In this document: positions 48,207 to 59,367 of the stretch, piece by piece
Numbering within the stretch: the stretch's first letter is position 1
Layout of the letters: every line of letters starts with the position of its first letter
Assembly: GCA_036924285.1 (NCBI GenBank)
Contig: JAYKYS010000012.1
Span: 10,416,001 to 10,480,000, forward strand
Length of the DNA stretch: 64,000 nucleotides
Reading direction: 5' to 3'
DNA from: Asterella californica
Lineage: Eukaryota; Streptophyta; Marchantiopsida; Marchantiales; Aytoniaceae
Program-made: the position numbers and the translations under genes
Notes under the pieces: generated by a model
Databases searched by the model: none
What the model was told of the DNA's origin: nothing
What the model saw: only the letters and a program-made list of their open reading frames with translations

Positions 48207-50154
48207 GTGTAGAAAACAAGTAATATGGATAGACTGTAGCCCTAATTTATCTTTCCTATTGCGCGTTCCAACCTGCTTTCCTTATGGGTTTCTTTCACAA
48301 CATCTGGTATGTATTTCAAAGTTAACATATAATGTATATAGAAATAAAAATTTATTTTCTAAAAAATATATATAATTCTCATGAACATCTCGAAGGCACC
48401 CGCATGGTGTGTCTGGTCCAGTGACTTAGAAAAGAATATTAATGTTTCATCTCGTTGTCGTACCAGCTCTCAGACATTTTTGCTCTTTGCTTTTTACGTT
48501 TGTCTTTTTTCTCCACCGGCCAGAAGTACACTTTGGATGCATATTCATCTCTTCCAAGTTTGATTATGTAAAAGAGCTTTAATTTATGTATTAACTCTTT
48601 TTTTAGAAAATTTAGACTATAAATTAAAATTTACAAATTAAAAATATTTTTATTTTGAGAGTTACAAACTTTTATACTAGAGAAATGTTCTGTTCACGTG
48701 AGTAATTTGTAGATTTTATATAACTGAAGTGAGCATGTGTAATCAAGTTATCAAGTGAATTTTATTTAATATTTTAAATTTAACATTTTAAATTTAGAGA
48801 AATTAATTTAGAGAACTTTGACAAGTCACCATTTGTAAATCTTATAGAACAATATTTTTTCACTAAATTTCTTTTGAAGGTTGTTGTAAATCAATTGCTC
48901 GTGATTATTTTGATTGTATGTTTAAACGGTTTTCTTTTTCTTCATTTTGTTATAAGTACAGTTTGGATGCATATTTACTCAATTCAAGTAATTAGCGGCA
49001 TCTCGAAGTGAATGGATATGGCAGGGAAATAATTTCGCTTTCTCTTCGGAAAACTCTCTTCGTGTAATTATCCTGTCAAAAAAGAAAAAGAAAACTGAAG
49101 AAATGGAAAATGGAAAATGGAAAATTATGCTGTGAAATTGAACATCCAGCGTCCTTGAAATTTCGTGTCCGTGATGCACGTCACTTTCTTGACCACGCTC
49201 CCCGCGCATTCCGTCCCGTGGGGCCTTCTCCTTGTCAGTATATACGTATTCGTTCGTTTCTGGCACTTGTATAGTAATTTGTTTTCGTCCAAGATTGCAG
49301 AAAGTTAGGCTGCTGGACATATATTTTTATATGCCGTCCACGTATTTACCTTACCTTCCCTTCCCTCTACTGTACCTTTGACCGCTCCTCTAGGCTCTTA
49401 CATTTAGGAGAACATCCAAGTGAAAGGAGAAGGAGCTTCTTCTCAACTCTTTATTTATTTCTCTCATGTTCAATCAGTTACTACTTTTGGGGCCGCCGTG
49501 AAGAGAGAGCTACGGTAGTCCTGCTGCTCCTCCTACTTTTCCGACACGTTAACGGTTTCTGACCGGAAACGAGTACGATACAGTAGTTCACGGTAGGAAA
49601 GATGCGATTGGTTATAGACCCGGACAGCATACGCTCTTGTACAATATAGGAGAGACTTCTGCCGAATTCCTTCAAATGGCTCACGTGAATTTAGGTACCG
49701 ATTTATTAAGTAGATTTTTCCCTCACCTCAACCTGGTGCGGATCGTTGGAGTACTTATATATATATATATTCTCCGACCATGCAATGCTTCCATAGCTTC
49801 AAATCGGGGATGTCCTTTCCACACGCTACTTCGGCTTCTTATCCTCTAGCTCCTCAGGACATGAAAACAGTCAGCCATATTCACATTTTCTACTCGTGAT
49901 GTGCTCTAAAAAGGAAAATGTTTCCAACTTATATTCTCATAAGCATAAGCAAATGAATATACATCCCAACGTCAAGAAAGGTAAAACGGAGGAAGACGAC
50001 AAGCAGATTTTTCGGAGTCAAAAATACAAGTGATGGATACGTCCGCAGTTGTGATCAGGGTTGGCGGTTGGGAGCTGGGTTTTGTATCACCATAAAATTT
50101 TTTTTCTGTATGTGCTGGAATAAACTCCTGGGATTTTTTGTTCTCTTATTGTTA

Positions 50155-50408
50155 TTAGAAATATATATATATTAAATAAATAAATATATTAAATAAATAT
50201 TAATATTAAATAAATATTAAATTTTTTAACCCATGCCTGAAAATACGAGGAGAGCAAGAGATAAACCATAAACCTTGGCTGGACTGTCGCGCTCCGGAAG
50301 GTGCAAGACCGAGAAGGTTTACTCATTAATACTGCAAATTTACAGTCGTTTAATGTAACACCTAATTCTTCCTGCCGGAAGGGTTAGGTGTTAAAATAAA
50401 CGACTGTA
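50155..50408 (-). repeat. Hairpin-tipped dispersed repeat, copy in minus orientation
   Basis: The hairpin at 50341-50408 (arms TACAGTCGTTTAAT...CACCTAATTCTTCC and complement) is followed leftwards by the same body seen at 11225-11450: on the minus strand, ATTAATGAGTA, then GGTTTATGGTTTATCTCTTG, GCATGG and finally ATATATATTTCTAATAAC. The copies differ at many positions, so the insertions are not recent. Confidence 0.75.
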
Positions 50409-50434
50409 CCTCCTCCATCGGAAGATGGAGGAGG
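50409..50434. repeat. Perfect 11-bp-arm hairpin
   Basis: CCTCCTCCATC, loop GGAA, GATGGAGGAGG. It directly abuts the hairpin repeat at 50341-50408. A related 'ctccatcttcagatggag' hairpin follows at about 50501-50518. Confidence 0.85.
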
Positions 50435-52738
50435 TGAATAATATACATCATGTCTGACATGAAAGATGTCCTTTGGGAAGTGTTCATATTATTCATAGGT
50501 CTCCATCTTCAGATGGAGGGAGCAAATATGCGTAGCTTTAAACTTTTTCCAATTTTTTTCGTGGAAAAGGTAATAAAAAACTAATTATTAGTTTTTTTAT
50601 CCTTTTTTAACCTATAGTCGGGATATTCAGTGCACTCTGTTTATAGTTTTTCTGTTGTCTCTCATCTAGTGTGAGTATTTGGTGCAGGGGTTATTATATA
50701 TATTATATTATTATAAATTCGCACTGTGAAGCAACAGTCAGATAAACGAAAAGACTTTCTTTACACACCTCCATGTTTAAGAGGTGTGTAAATTAAATCC
50801 TTATGCACCTGGGATCATGTCAATATTGCGGTAGAAAAGTTATTTACTCCGGCTATGCTTTTACCACATTATAGTGGTAAGTCGCAGCTAATGAATGACT
50901 ATCATGACTGGAACCACCTTTGAATCTCGAGAGAACGCCAATTTCAGAGAACTTCTATGAAAAAGAAATCAGTGCTTTCATTCACAATTCGTATCTATGG
51001 AGTTAGATCAGTTAAAGTCTTGTCCCGATATGGGCGCACTTTCATGGAGCACCGGAACTGTGAAGGACACATTACCGAGATAACAGATTCCGATAGGCTC
51101 ACCCCGTGAAGGTTCTTTAGGTGGCAATAGAGGGTTTGGAAAACTCGTCGTGTTCTCTCGGTAAGGATGCGCCAAATAACGATGTCAACTGGGCCAGAGG
51201 CATGGTTGGCCATCATCTATACCCTTCGCTTACGCGGTTGTATTGTGGGTCTATTTATTTGATTTTATTTTCTGCTGAATCTTACGTTCTATTTGGAATG
51301 ATTCTAAATATGAAATATCTTTTCAAAATACCATAATAGACAGAAAAAATACATGTAACACAGCTTAATATCATACGGTCAAAATTCTCAAAATTCTTAT
51401 TCTTCTTTGGAAACTCCTCATAAACCCAAAAGTAATCAAACAACTAGCATCAAAAATCTATATAAAACATCTGTAGATATTTTTATTAAAATTTCTCCTC
51501 TCACCTTTTTCACTCTAACATACGTATTCCAGTATTATCCTCTTTTTACCTTTTGCATTGTAGGATAGAGGTGGCTACTGTAGTTGCAAAACCTACACAA
51601 CATTTGGTGTGCTCTGAACCAAGTCCTCTCGTCATTGATGAGTGTAGTTCGGCACCCACCTCCTTCGTACAGATCTCAAAAAGAACATTGACTTTATCTC
51701 TCAAATATAAAGAAAACGTGAAAGCAATCTTCTGAACTTTGAGAGAAATTATGGTATATAATAGGATGAGATATTAATTTTGCAACCAAGATCTTTAACA
51801 TCTGTATGACGATTATGGTAATAAGAAACTGCGATAAGATGAAGCTATTTGTCATGTAGAGAATTATATGGTATTTGTCTTTAACTGCTGAACCATTTGT
51901 ACTTCTGCAAGAAGTTTACTAAAGGCATTTTAGATTGCTTGACACCATTAGTGCATCGGAGCAACTGAGAAATGGAGAATGTAAGTCTCAAAAGTTCTTA
52001 CTATCATAGTGATATTTGCTTTTGCTCATTTGATGAAGCAAACATTAGATGAATATATTTGGATAATTTTTGCATCGATTAGTTTTTCTATGTCTTTTTC
52101 GTGGCTGTAAGAATTAGTATTCTTTCGTTTGAAAGAACAAAACAGATGAATGCATATTAATCTTTTGTTCCAGGGTTATTCAAAATTCTATATATAGTTT
52201 TTATTATGTAAATGTGTGTAAGGGACCGTAGTAAGCTTGAAGGTAAACTGATGGCTTAAGAGTCTGAATGCAAGACAATGAAATACCATCCAGTTAAAAG
52301 TTCTCAAATGGTGTTTATGAAATAAGCAATTAAGATGGAAAGTAATCAATCAAAAGTACATTGTCACGCTAAAAGGGAATTTCGTTTTTAGTATAGAGAC
52401 ATTAAAGATTAAGAATGGCATGTGATTGCTACTCTATTGAGATGGCTATAATAAAAAGATCTACCGATCTTTTTATTATAAATACAACCAGATTCAGTTC
52501 GAATTTCACACATAGATTTCAGTTGTGATTCAAAAGAACTTTAGCATCCTTAGAATAATATCTGAGATGTTACATGTAGTGAACTTAAAAGTAAGAATGT
52601 AGTTAGAGTGTCTCACACATACCCCATAAGTACTAAATATATATTATATTCCAAATGACAGCTGTTATATTGTAGTGCGTTTCCTCGTAGTTTTACCTAG
52701 TACACTACTGATGAAGCACAATATTTTCAAGTTTCGCT

Positions 52739-54689
52739 TTAATCAGTCAGGAGAGAATTCCTCTGGCAGGGCAGACTAATCGAACCAAGTTCTCGAAGGA
52801 CGAAGCAAGGGGAGAAGTTTGAGGACTGTGGTATGCAGGATCCGTCAATTGACCTCCGTTTCTCGGATCTGGTCATGGATGAGTCGCCGGACGGACGGAC
52901 GAACGAACGCACGTGGTATCGGAGCGAGTAGAGAGACGCTGGTCGCCCACTGGGGTCCGAACTATGATGTCCACAATGCACCTTTGGCCTCAGAATCGCT
53001 AGTTTCTTTTCCTCCTTCGTCGCCAATCTTCTGCTGGCGTGCACGCCTCCGCAGCAATTGCCTGCCATCTGGGCTCTGCTCTGCACTGCACTGCTCTCGG
53101 GCGTTGGGGTTGATTGGGTCGATGGGATGGGCTTCTTCCATTCTCATTGAGACTGCACTGCGCTTTCACTTCTGCTCTCCCGTGTCCGTCGAGTTGTTCT
53201 CATCGTGCTCATTGATTGTTGCTTGGTTGCTTGATTGATTGACTGGTTGATTGATTCCCATGGGGTTGGTGTGATTCCTCTGCATGTTTCTTTCCTGGTC
53301 TCGTTTGCTGTAGGAGGTGTCAGTGGTCAGATTTGCCGACCGAGAGTAGCCCGGGGTAGTAGCATTCGTGTTCTTGTTGTCAACTCTTCCTCCTTCTCTT
53401 CTTCTTCTCATGCTTTTGGTCTCCGCTCGTTTCGTTTGATAAGCTTTTGTTCGAGGACGGTGGGATTCCAGCATAGGGATAGTCCGAGGTTACGATTTAG
53501 ACATGAAGGATCCAATTGAGAAGAGGATTTTGTTTTGAGGAGGGTTTTCCATCGTTGGAATGGGAGTTGAGGAGGTTGGTCGGTGGTTTCTGGTGTAAGG
53601 AGTATCGCTTGTGGGCTGTCGAGGTTCAGACCGGTAGATTTGTACCTTTGGGGGCGTACCAGCGTTCAATTGTTGCGTAGGAGTATGCATCAGGGGTGGA
53701 CTCAACTTGATGAGAGGCATTTACTCGGTGGAAGGGGAAACAGATTTCTTGAGAAATCTGTCGGAGGTGTTTGTGAGTCAAGTGCTTAGAGATCGCGTTT
53801 CCACTATGTCCTCCGCTTCTTCCGTCTCGTCTGTCCGTACCTTCCTGCTAATCTTGCACCTTCGGTGCGTGAATGTGAGTTGAGGTTATATCTTGACCGC
53901 GAGCTTCAAGGGAATCGGATAAAACTGGAATCTTGACGAAGTCTGCACTATTGCCACCATATCCTGGTCAATGAGGCCCTCTGCCCAATTCCGTCTTCGG
54001 AAGATGGAAATTCGTTATGACTCGGACTCTTCGTTGGGAAGCAATTCATGAGAACTATTGGTCCATCTATCTCACCTTCCTCTAGCTAGCACTGCTACGC
54101 TTAAGCTCATCGCTCGCCGTTTAGACTACGGGTGAGTTCGCCCCTTCACAATGCGTCATGGTTCCTGTTTGTTGTGCGTCGATAGTCACGGTGGTCACAC
54201 GAGGGTTGGTTTTGTTGTCATTTTGTGCGGCGTCTCCAGTTGGCTGGATGTCTCATTTTCATTTTATTTCTCTTTTTTGCCCCATGCTCTGAACACATGT
54301 CCGTAACATGCTTAGTGAATAATCATTGGGCCGAAGGTAATTGGCCCAAGAGTAATTGAGGTCACAGTTGTCACTCGGCAAGGTTGCGATTAATTTGCTC
54401 GTAGTTTTTCATTGTCTGCATTTGCCACATATGGTACGCACGGCGGTGAATCCTGTGCACAAAACCATTTGTCACCCCTAGAGTCTTCACCTGCTCGCAG
54501 AGCGAAATTGTAGGATTGGAGCATATTCGCCGGTGAAGGCACGGACGCTTGACATTGTGAATGGAAGTAGCTCCCTCGCTACAAATGGATACTTGCCGCG
54601 GGTGATAATGGATTTTGTTGTGAATTGCAGGAGAGTAGATCAGTGAAACTGGAAGCGGAATCAAGGAACCAGGTTTGTCATCGGCAAGA
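52739..54689. other. 5' flank of the SCYL1-type gene
   Basis: GC-richer stretch upstream of the kinase start, probably promoter and 5' UTR. A 139-codon plus-strand ORF (52819-53238) and its antisense partner show no domain. There are TTGATTGATTGACTGG microsatellite-like repeats near 53.23 kb. No other gene recognised. Confidence 0.45.
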
Positions 54690-57600
54690 ATGTTGAAGTT
54701 TCTGAAGAATGTGGTGGGATCAGCAGGCGGAATCAAGGATCTCCCTTACGTTATCGGAGAGCCGTACACCTCCGGATGGGGCTCCTGGACTCACTATCGC
54801 GGCACGTCTAAGGTTAGTAGTCGTTTGTTCCTGACTCAGCCGTTCCAGGAAGATGAGATTCGCAAGTCGGATGGAGCATTTGTCTGGTTAGTAGAGGATG
54901 AGTGCTACTGGACAATTCATGGTTTGTTGGAGAGTGGGATCACTCTTAAGACTGGATTCTGAGTTGAGCACTGAGACGTCCTCTGTGGTTAAAGGTTCCA
55001 CTCGTGTATCTTGAAAGTTGTTTTCTCAACAAAATTGAGCAGATTTAGCACTTAACCGTTTTTTTTCCCTTTTTGGTAGACGATGTCTACGCCCTAGACT
55101 TCATCAAGGTGAAGAAAAGGATTTTGCGGTAAAGAATTATTCTCTCCTGAGCTGTAGAGTATGTGGAGCTCTATGTATCCGCAGTGATACAAGATAAAAT
55201 CCCGATCGAGTACGTTTGGTGTAATGCCAGCACTCTCTCTAAGTCGAGTGTCATCTGTTGCTCGTTGAGCTACTGAATCCCGGATGGGTCTCTTGTGCGA
55301 AGTAGCTCTCTCTTCGAGCATTTCCTTTCACTGAAACATGTTGGGTGAGGTAAAGTAGGCTATAGTCTTGACATTACTCAGAGTGCTTGTGACGATGAAA
55401 GCGATGATTTCACTTGGCCTGGTAAAGGTTCTCCACAGAGTTGGAGGCGGTGCTGGCCCCAGCCCTTTTCTGAAAACAGGCATAATTTCTGCGATCTGTT
55501 CTTCAAATTTGAGCCCTATTTAATCGAGTCCGTCTAATGAATTAATGAATACACGTGACCCGACACTGGTTTGTAAGCTTCTGATCCCACAGTTGATAGT
55601 GTCAGATTGCAAATGAAGAGAGGCTCTCAGGACCTTGTCAGGCGTTCCTTTTCTGAGATGGTGTATCATTTATCTAAGCAGGATGACAACTCTCCTGTGT
55701 CTGTCTTTTCGATGGTTGGAACCGACGCTGAAGATGACAGATTGGCTGCTGCACGGAATGGAGCCAAGAGGCTTCGCACGGTATGACTTAAACTATGGCT
55801 ATTGTTTCTGTTGCTGAATTAGAGGTTGATTCTACAAAAGCAGCGAACGTTAGAAGATAATTGCTATTCGACTCAGAATCTCTCGGTTCCTAACGAACAT
55901 TGTGTACATTCAAATATGCTCTGCCCATCGTGGATACAGATTCGGCATCCCAACATCCTAGCGTTTCTTCACAGCTCTGAAACGGAGGTGGTGGTCGAAG
56001 GCGGTGTCTCAAGACCAGTCATATATATTGTTACAGAACCAGTTATCCCTCTTGCTGAAAAGATTAGGGAGCTTAACCTCCAAGGAACCCAGCGGTATGG
56101 GACATCGAACTTGTTACAAAAATGTGGAGACTGAGTTCTGATGTTGGCATGTCCTTTCTAAGCTGTACTATCTGGGCGAATTTCTGATTATTTACTACAG
56201 GTTATAGAGACTTAGATTGTTGAACAGGGTAGTTACTTTTGTCTAGATTCTGTTGAATATTTATCTCCATGTTTGCGTCTGGATCTCTGAGCCATGTTAT
56301 GTGTTGGCAGTGATCAGTTCTTTGGGTCGGGTCTCCGTCAAATCATCAAAGCGATAACCTACCTCAATAGCGATCGCGATCTCGTATGCTTCGTAACCAT
56401 TAATTTCTTGGAAGTTAGTTTTCTATTGCTTGTGTGTCACGCACGGGGGGCTCATAAGGAAAGATTTAGAAGACTCTTAGTTGAAGTGGCTCCTCATTCA
56501 TCTTGCAGTGGCAGGTTTTGTTTAGTATTTTATTTTTTAAATAGGTGATCTTAGACTTTTGTCAATACCTACAACCCAGTACACGACGTCTAATGTCCTG
56601 TGACGATCACTAGTTACAAAAATTGCTGGCTGCCGTTCATTAGTTTACTCTTTCCTCCTCGCCATCGTCTTATTCGTTTGAGTTGACCACATTCTTTCAT
56701 CCTTGGGTATTGCCAAGTTGACTCGACTGAAGGTTGGATCAGTAGTTGATCAATGTACCTGTGTAATGTATCTGGAAAGTATTAAACACGTGGCTTGCAA
56801 GATATCGTACCTTCTGTTGAAGTTTCCCCCTCATTTAAGCTCTGTCACTGAAAGTTAACCATGTAGATAGCGGATGAGTCTGTACTCGTCTTCATACTGG
56901 GAGATATGTCTGCAGTGTGCATATGATTATCATACCTACATGACAGTTACCCGATGTTGGATACCGTGCTTATATAGATCCCTTAATTCGTGATTCCAGG
57001 TTCATGGGAATGTGTGCTTGGATGCGGTGGTGGTTACTCCAACACGTGAGTGGAAATTACACGCCTTTGATGTGTTATCTGAGTTTGATGGAGCTAACGC
57101 AGCCGCTTCTGGCCCGATGCTGGTAACCTTCTCTTGATCTTTGTCGGGAAGTGATCGTTGTTTGTGCTTTATTGGTTGCATCAAAATCTCTTTCAAGTTT
57201 ACGATTCATCGAGTTCCTAGAAACGCTTGCTGTATAAAGAGCGTTGATCGAGATGCCCCAGCCAGTGTAGCTAGCGAGAAAGGAACAAGTTATGAAGCTT
57301 ATGTTGTGACAATTTTGGCAGCAATATGAGTGGTTGGTGAGTCCCCAGTATAAGCCTCAAGAGCTTGCAAAGGCTGACTGGGCTACAATCCGGAAGTCAG
57401 CACCCTGGGCTATTGAATCATGGGGTCTTGGTAGGCTTCGACCGAACCACCTGGTTTGATGTGGCAGTTGCTTGTTAATATAGGCTTTCTTTATGAATTT
57501 TTAGAGAGCGATGGCATCATTTCATGGTAGGAAGCTTCTTATGAAGTGCTCAGGTTTTCCTCGCTGTCTTTGCAGGTTGCTTGATATATGAGCTGTTCTC

Positions 57601-58224
57601 TGGATCAAACCTGACGAAGACTGAGGACCTTTTCAACACTGAATATATCCCTAAGGTGGTCCATTTTAAGCTTGCATCTTTAGTAGTTATGAGGATCTGG
57701 CTGCAGTTGAGACGCATGATTAGATAGGTCTGGTTTGGGCTCTGGTATGTGTACAGTCCTTGTTCCCCGATTCTGCTCTGTGTGTTAGGTACTCGTTTTG
57801 CTGTAGGTCTGTTTTCGACCTGAATGATAATGTTTTGAGGCGAGATGCATAGTTTTAGTGCTTTATTTATACTGCGTTCGTGCTGTGTGTAAATTATTTT
57901 CACCTTTGTCGTTCCAACTTGTCAGGCGTTGCTTCCGGCCTACCAAAGCCTTTTACGGTCTGCTCCTTCACGAAGAATGCCGCCAGCCAGGATACTAGAA
58001 AAGAGCGGTAAGTTACTTGAACTTGTTCTCGGAGGAAGGGACCGTGGAGAAAAGTGTGACTATCTCGAGTGCAACCAGAACCCAGCAAGCATTGTTACCC
58101 TTCAGACTTGAGTTCTTTTCAGCCTATGTATTCTGCTAAGTAGATATTGAATTGGACTGCAATTGCTCTGGTCGCAGATTTCTTCCAAGACAAATATGCG
58201 GATTCCATTCAGTTTGTGGCAGAC
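54690..58224 (+). CDS. SCYL1-type pseudokinase, N-terminal half (HEAT-repeat half absent)
   Basis: SCYL1 proteins are catalytically dead kinases acting in Golgi/ER vesicle traffic. Exons 54690-54812, 55682-55780, 55940-56094, 56311-56383, 57000-57122, 57322-57430, 57576-57655, 57926-58007 and 58178- keep phase throughout. The start MLKFLKNVVGSAGGIKDLPY and GWGSWTHYRGTSK match plant SCYL1. So do KRLRT/IRHPNILAFLHSSE, YIVTEPVIPLAEKI, VHGNVCLDAVVVTP, WKLHAFDVLSEFDG, WAIESWGLGCLIYELFSG and PSRRMPPARILEKS. HGN replaces HRD and AFD replaces DFG, as expected of the family. The last exon gives DFFQDKYADSIQFVAD, the family's usual next segment, and then the frame passes into the F-box ORF at 58225. 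The following HEAT repeats and C-terminus (around 500 residues in relatives) are missing. Confidence 0.88.
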
Positions 58225-59367
58225 ATGGGAAAGGAAAATGTGGGTGCTACAAATTCGGAGGCTCATCAGCAAGTTGACCGTGTAGTAAGGAGGAGAAAAG
58301 AGGAATCCGGAAGCGAGTTGATTCCTTATTTGCCCGACGAAGTTGCTCTGTTGTGTCTCGCCCGTGTGCCTCGTGCCTCTCACCACGTGCTAAGTGCCGT
58401 GTGTCGGAGCTGGTACGACCTTCTTCATGACAAAGTCTTTTATGACGTAAGGCAGGAACTTTCGCTTGCTGAGGAATGGCTCTTTCTTTGGACTCAAGAC
58501 GCAGATCGATGTAATGTTTGGCACGGGTTTGATCCGACCACCAATAAATGGTTTGAGTTGCCACCTCTCCCGAACGAACACAGAACTGCGGGCAGTTCTG
58601 CCTCCGCCGTTGTCGACGGCAAGCTTTTCGTCATCGGGGGCCAGCTGAGCGCTGGTAGTGCATGTAACTTTGTCTCTTACTTTGACATGCGGCATTACTG
58701 CTGGAAAACGGCTGCCTCATTGAATGTTGCGCGAGCCAAATGCATGGCAGGGGTCATTGGTAACCAGTTATATGTCGTCGGTGGTTTCACGGAGAGAGAA
58801 CCAAATGCTGGGGCAACAGCTGAAGCGTACGACCCGGTGACCAACAAGTGGAGGCTCATCTCGAGTATGAAAATCGCTATGGAGCTTTACGACAGTGCAG
58901 TTCTTGGTGACAAATTCTATGTGGTGAACTCTTCCAGTGAGAACTTGGTGGGATTGGTGTATGATCCACGAAAGGACGAGTGGGTGGACATGGCCAATGG
59001 GCTTAATACCGGCTGGCAATCTAAAACAGCTGCATTGAATGGGAAGCTGTACGCTGTAGGCGATTCTCACTCTTCGGAGGGAAAGAACGAGATTTCTGTC
59101 TACAATGCCGCGAAGGATGTCTGGGAGTCCATCAAAGGAGTTTTGGATGATAAGGCCCCGGTGCTCTCTTGGGGCCCAGAGCTTGTCAGTCTTGGTGGAC
59201 GTCTCTGTATCGTTGGTACCAGCAGTCTGGCTGCCGTGGCTGTGGTGGAGATCAACGAAGCCACCAAACCATCTGTTGCATCGCTCACCTTCTACGATGA
59301 TATAACAAAGAAAATTCAGTTTTCCGAACCTCTGCCCCGAGGAGCCTGTCAAGTTCTCGCGCTATGA
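58225..59367 (+). CDS. F-box/kelch-repeat protein, intronless
   Basis: Substrate receptor of an SCF ubiquitin ligase. 380 residues from MGKENVGATN. An F-box lies at about residues 32-76 (LIPYLPDEVALLCLARVP, then HVLSAVCRSWYDLL), followed by kelch repeats from about 100 to 375: SASAVVDGKLFVIGGQ, CMAGVIGNQLYVVGG, EAYDPVTNKWRLISSM, LVYDPRKDEWVDM, AALNGKLYAVGD and GRLCIVGTSSL. Length and architecture are normal for plant F-box/kelch proteins. The frame is also open upstream and joins the SCYL1 exon at 58178 without a stop, so it may be made alone from the ATG at 58225 or as the C-terminal part of a 677-residue fusion. There is no clear poly(A) tract after the stop (TGA at 59365-59367). Confidence 0.9.
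   Translation: MGKENVGATNSEAHQQVDRVVRRRKEESGSELIPYLPDEVALLCLARVPRASHHVLSAVCRSWYDLLHDKVFYDVRQELSLAEEWLFLWTQDADRCNVWHGFDPTTNKWFELPPLPNEHRTAGSSASAVVDGKLFVIGGQLSAGSACNFVSYFDMRHYCWKTAASLNVARAKCMAGVIGNQLYVVGGFTEREPNAGATAEAYDPVTNKWRLISSMKIAMELYDSAVLGDKFYVVNSSSENLVGLVYDPRKDEWVDMANGLNTGWQSKTAALNGKLYAVGDSHSSEGKNEISVYNAAKDVWESIKGVLDDKAPVLSWGPELVSLGGRLCIVGTSSLAAVAVVEINEATKPSVASLTFYDDITKKIQFSEPLPRGACQVLAL

Larger units (their letters stand above)
48210..52738. other. AT-rich intergenic region with hairpins
   Basis: No convincing gene; ORFs are under 115 codons and motif-free. Besides the listed repeats there are hairpins at about 50758-50797 (tttacacacctcc / gaggtgtgtaaa) and 50870-50880 (taccacattatagtggta). 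51.3-52.7 kb is plain AT-rich sequence. Confidence 0.45.

Noticed and set aside
52819..53238. 139-codon plus-strand ORF before the SCYL1-type gene
   Set aside because: Composition is that of GC-rich 5' flank, with a long antisense ORF as well; no domain or splice evidence.
58247..59352. Antisense ORFs of 60-194 codons opposite the F-box/kelch gene
   Set aside because: They lie wholly within a well-supported coding exon and show no motif; they are frame shadows.
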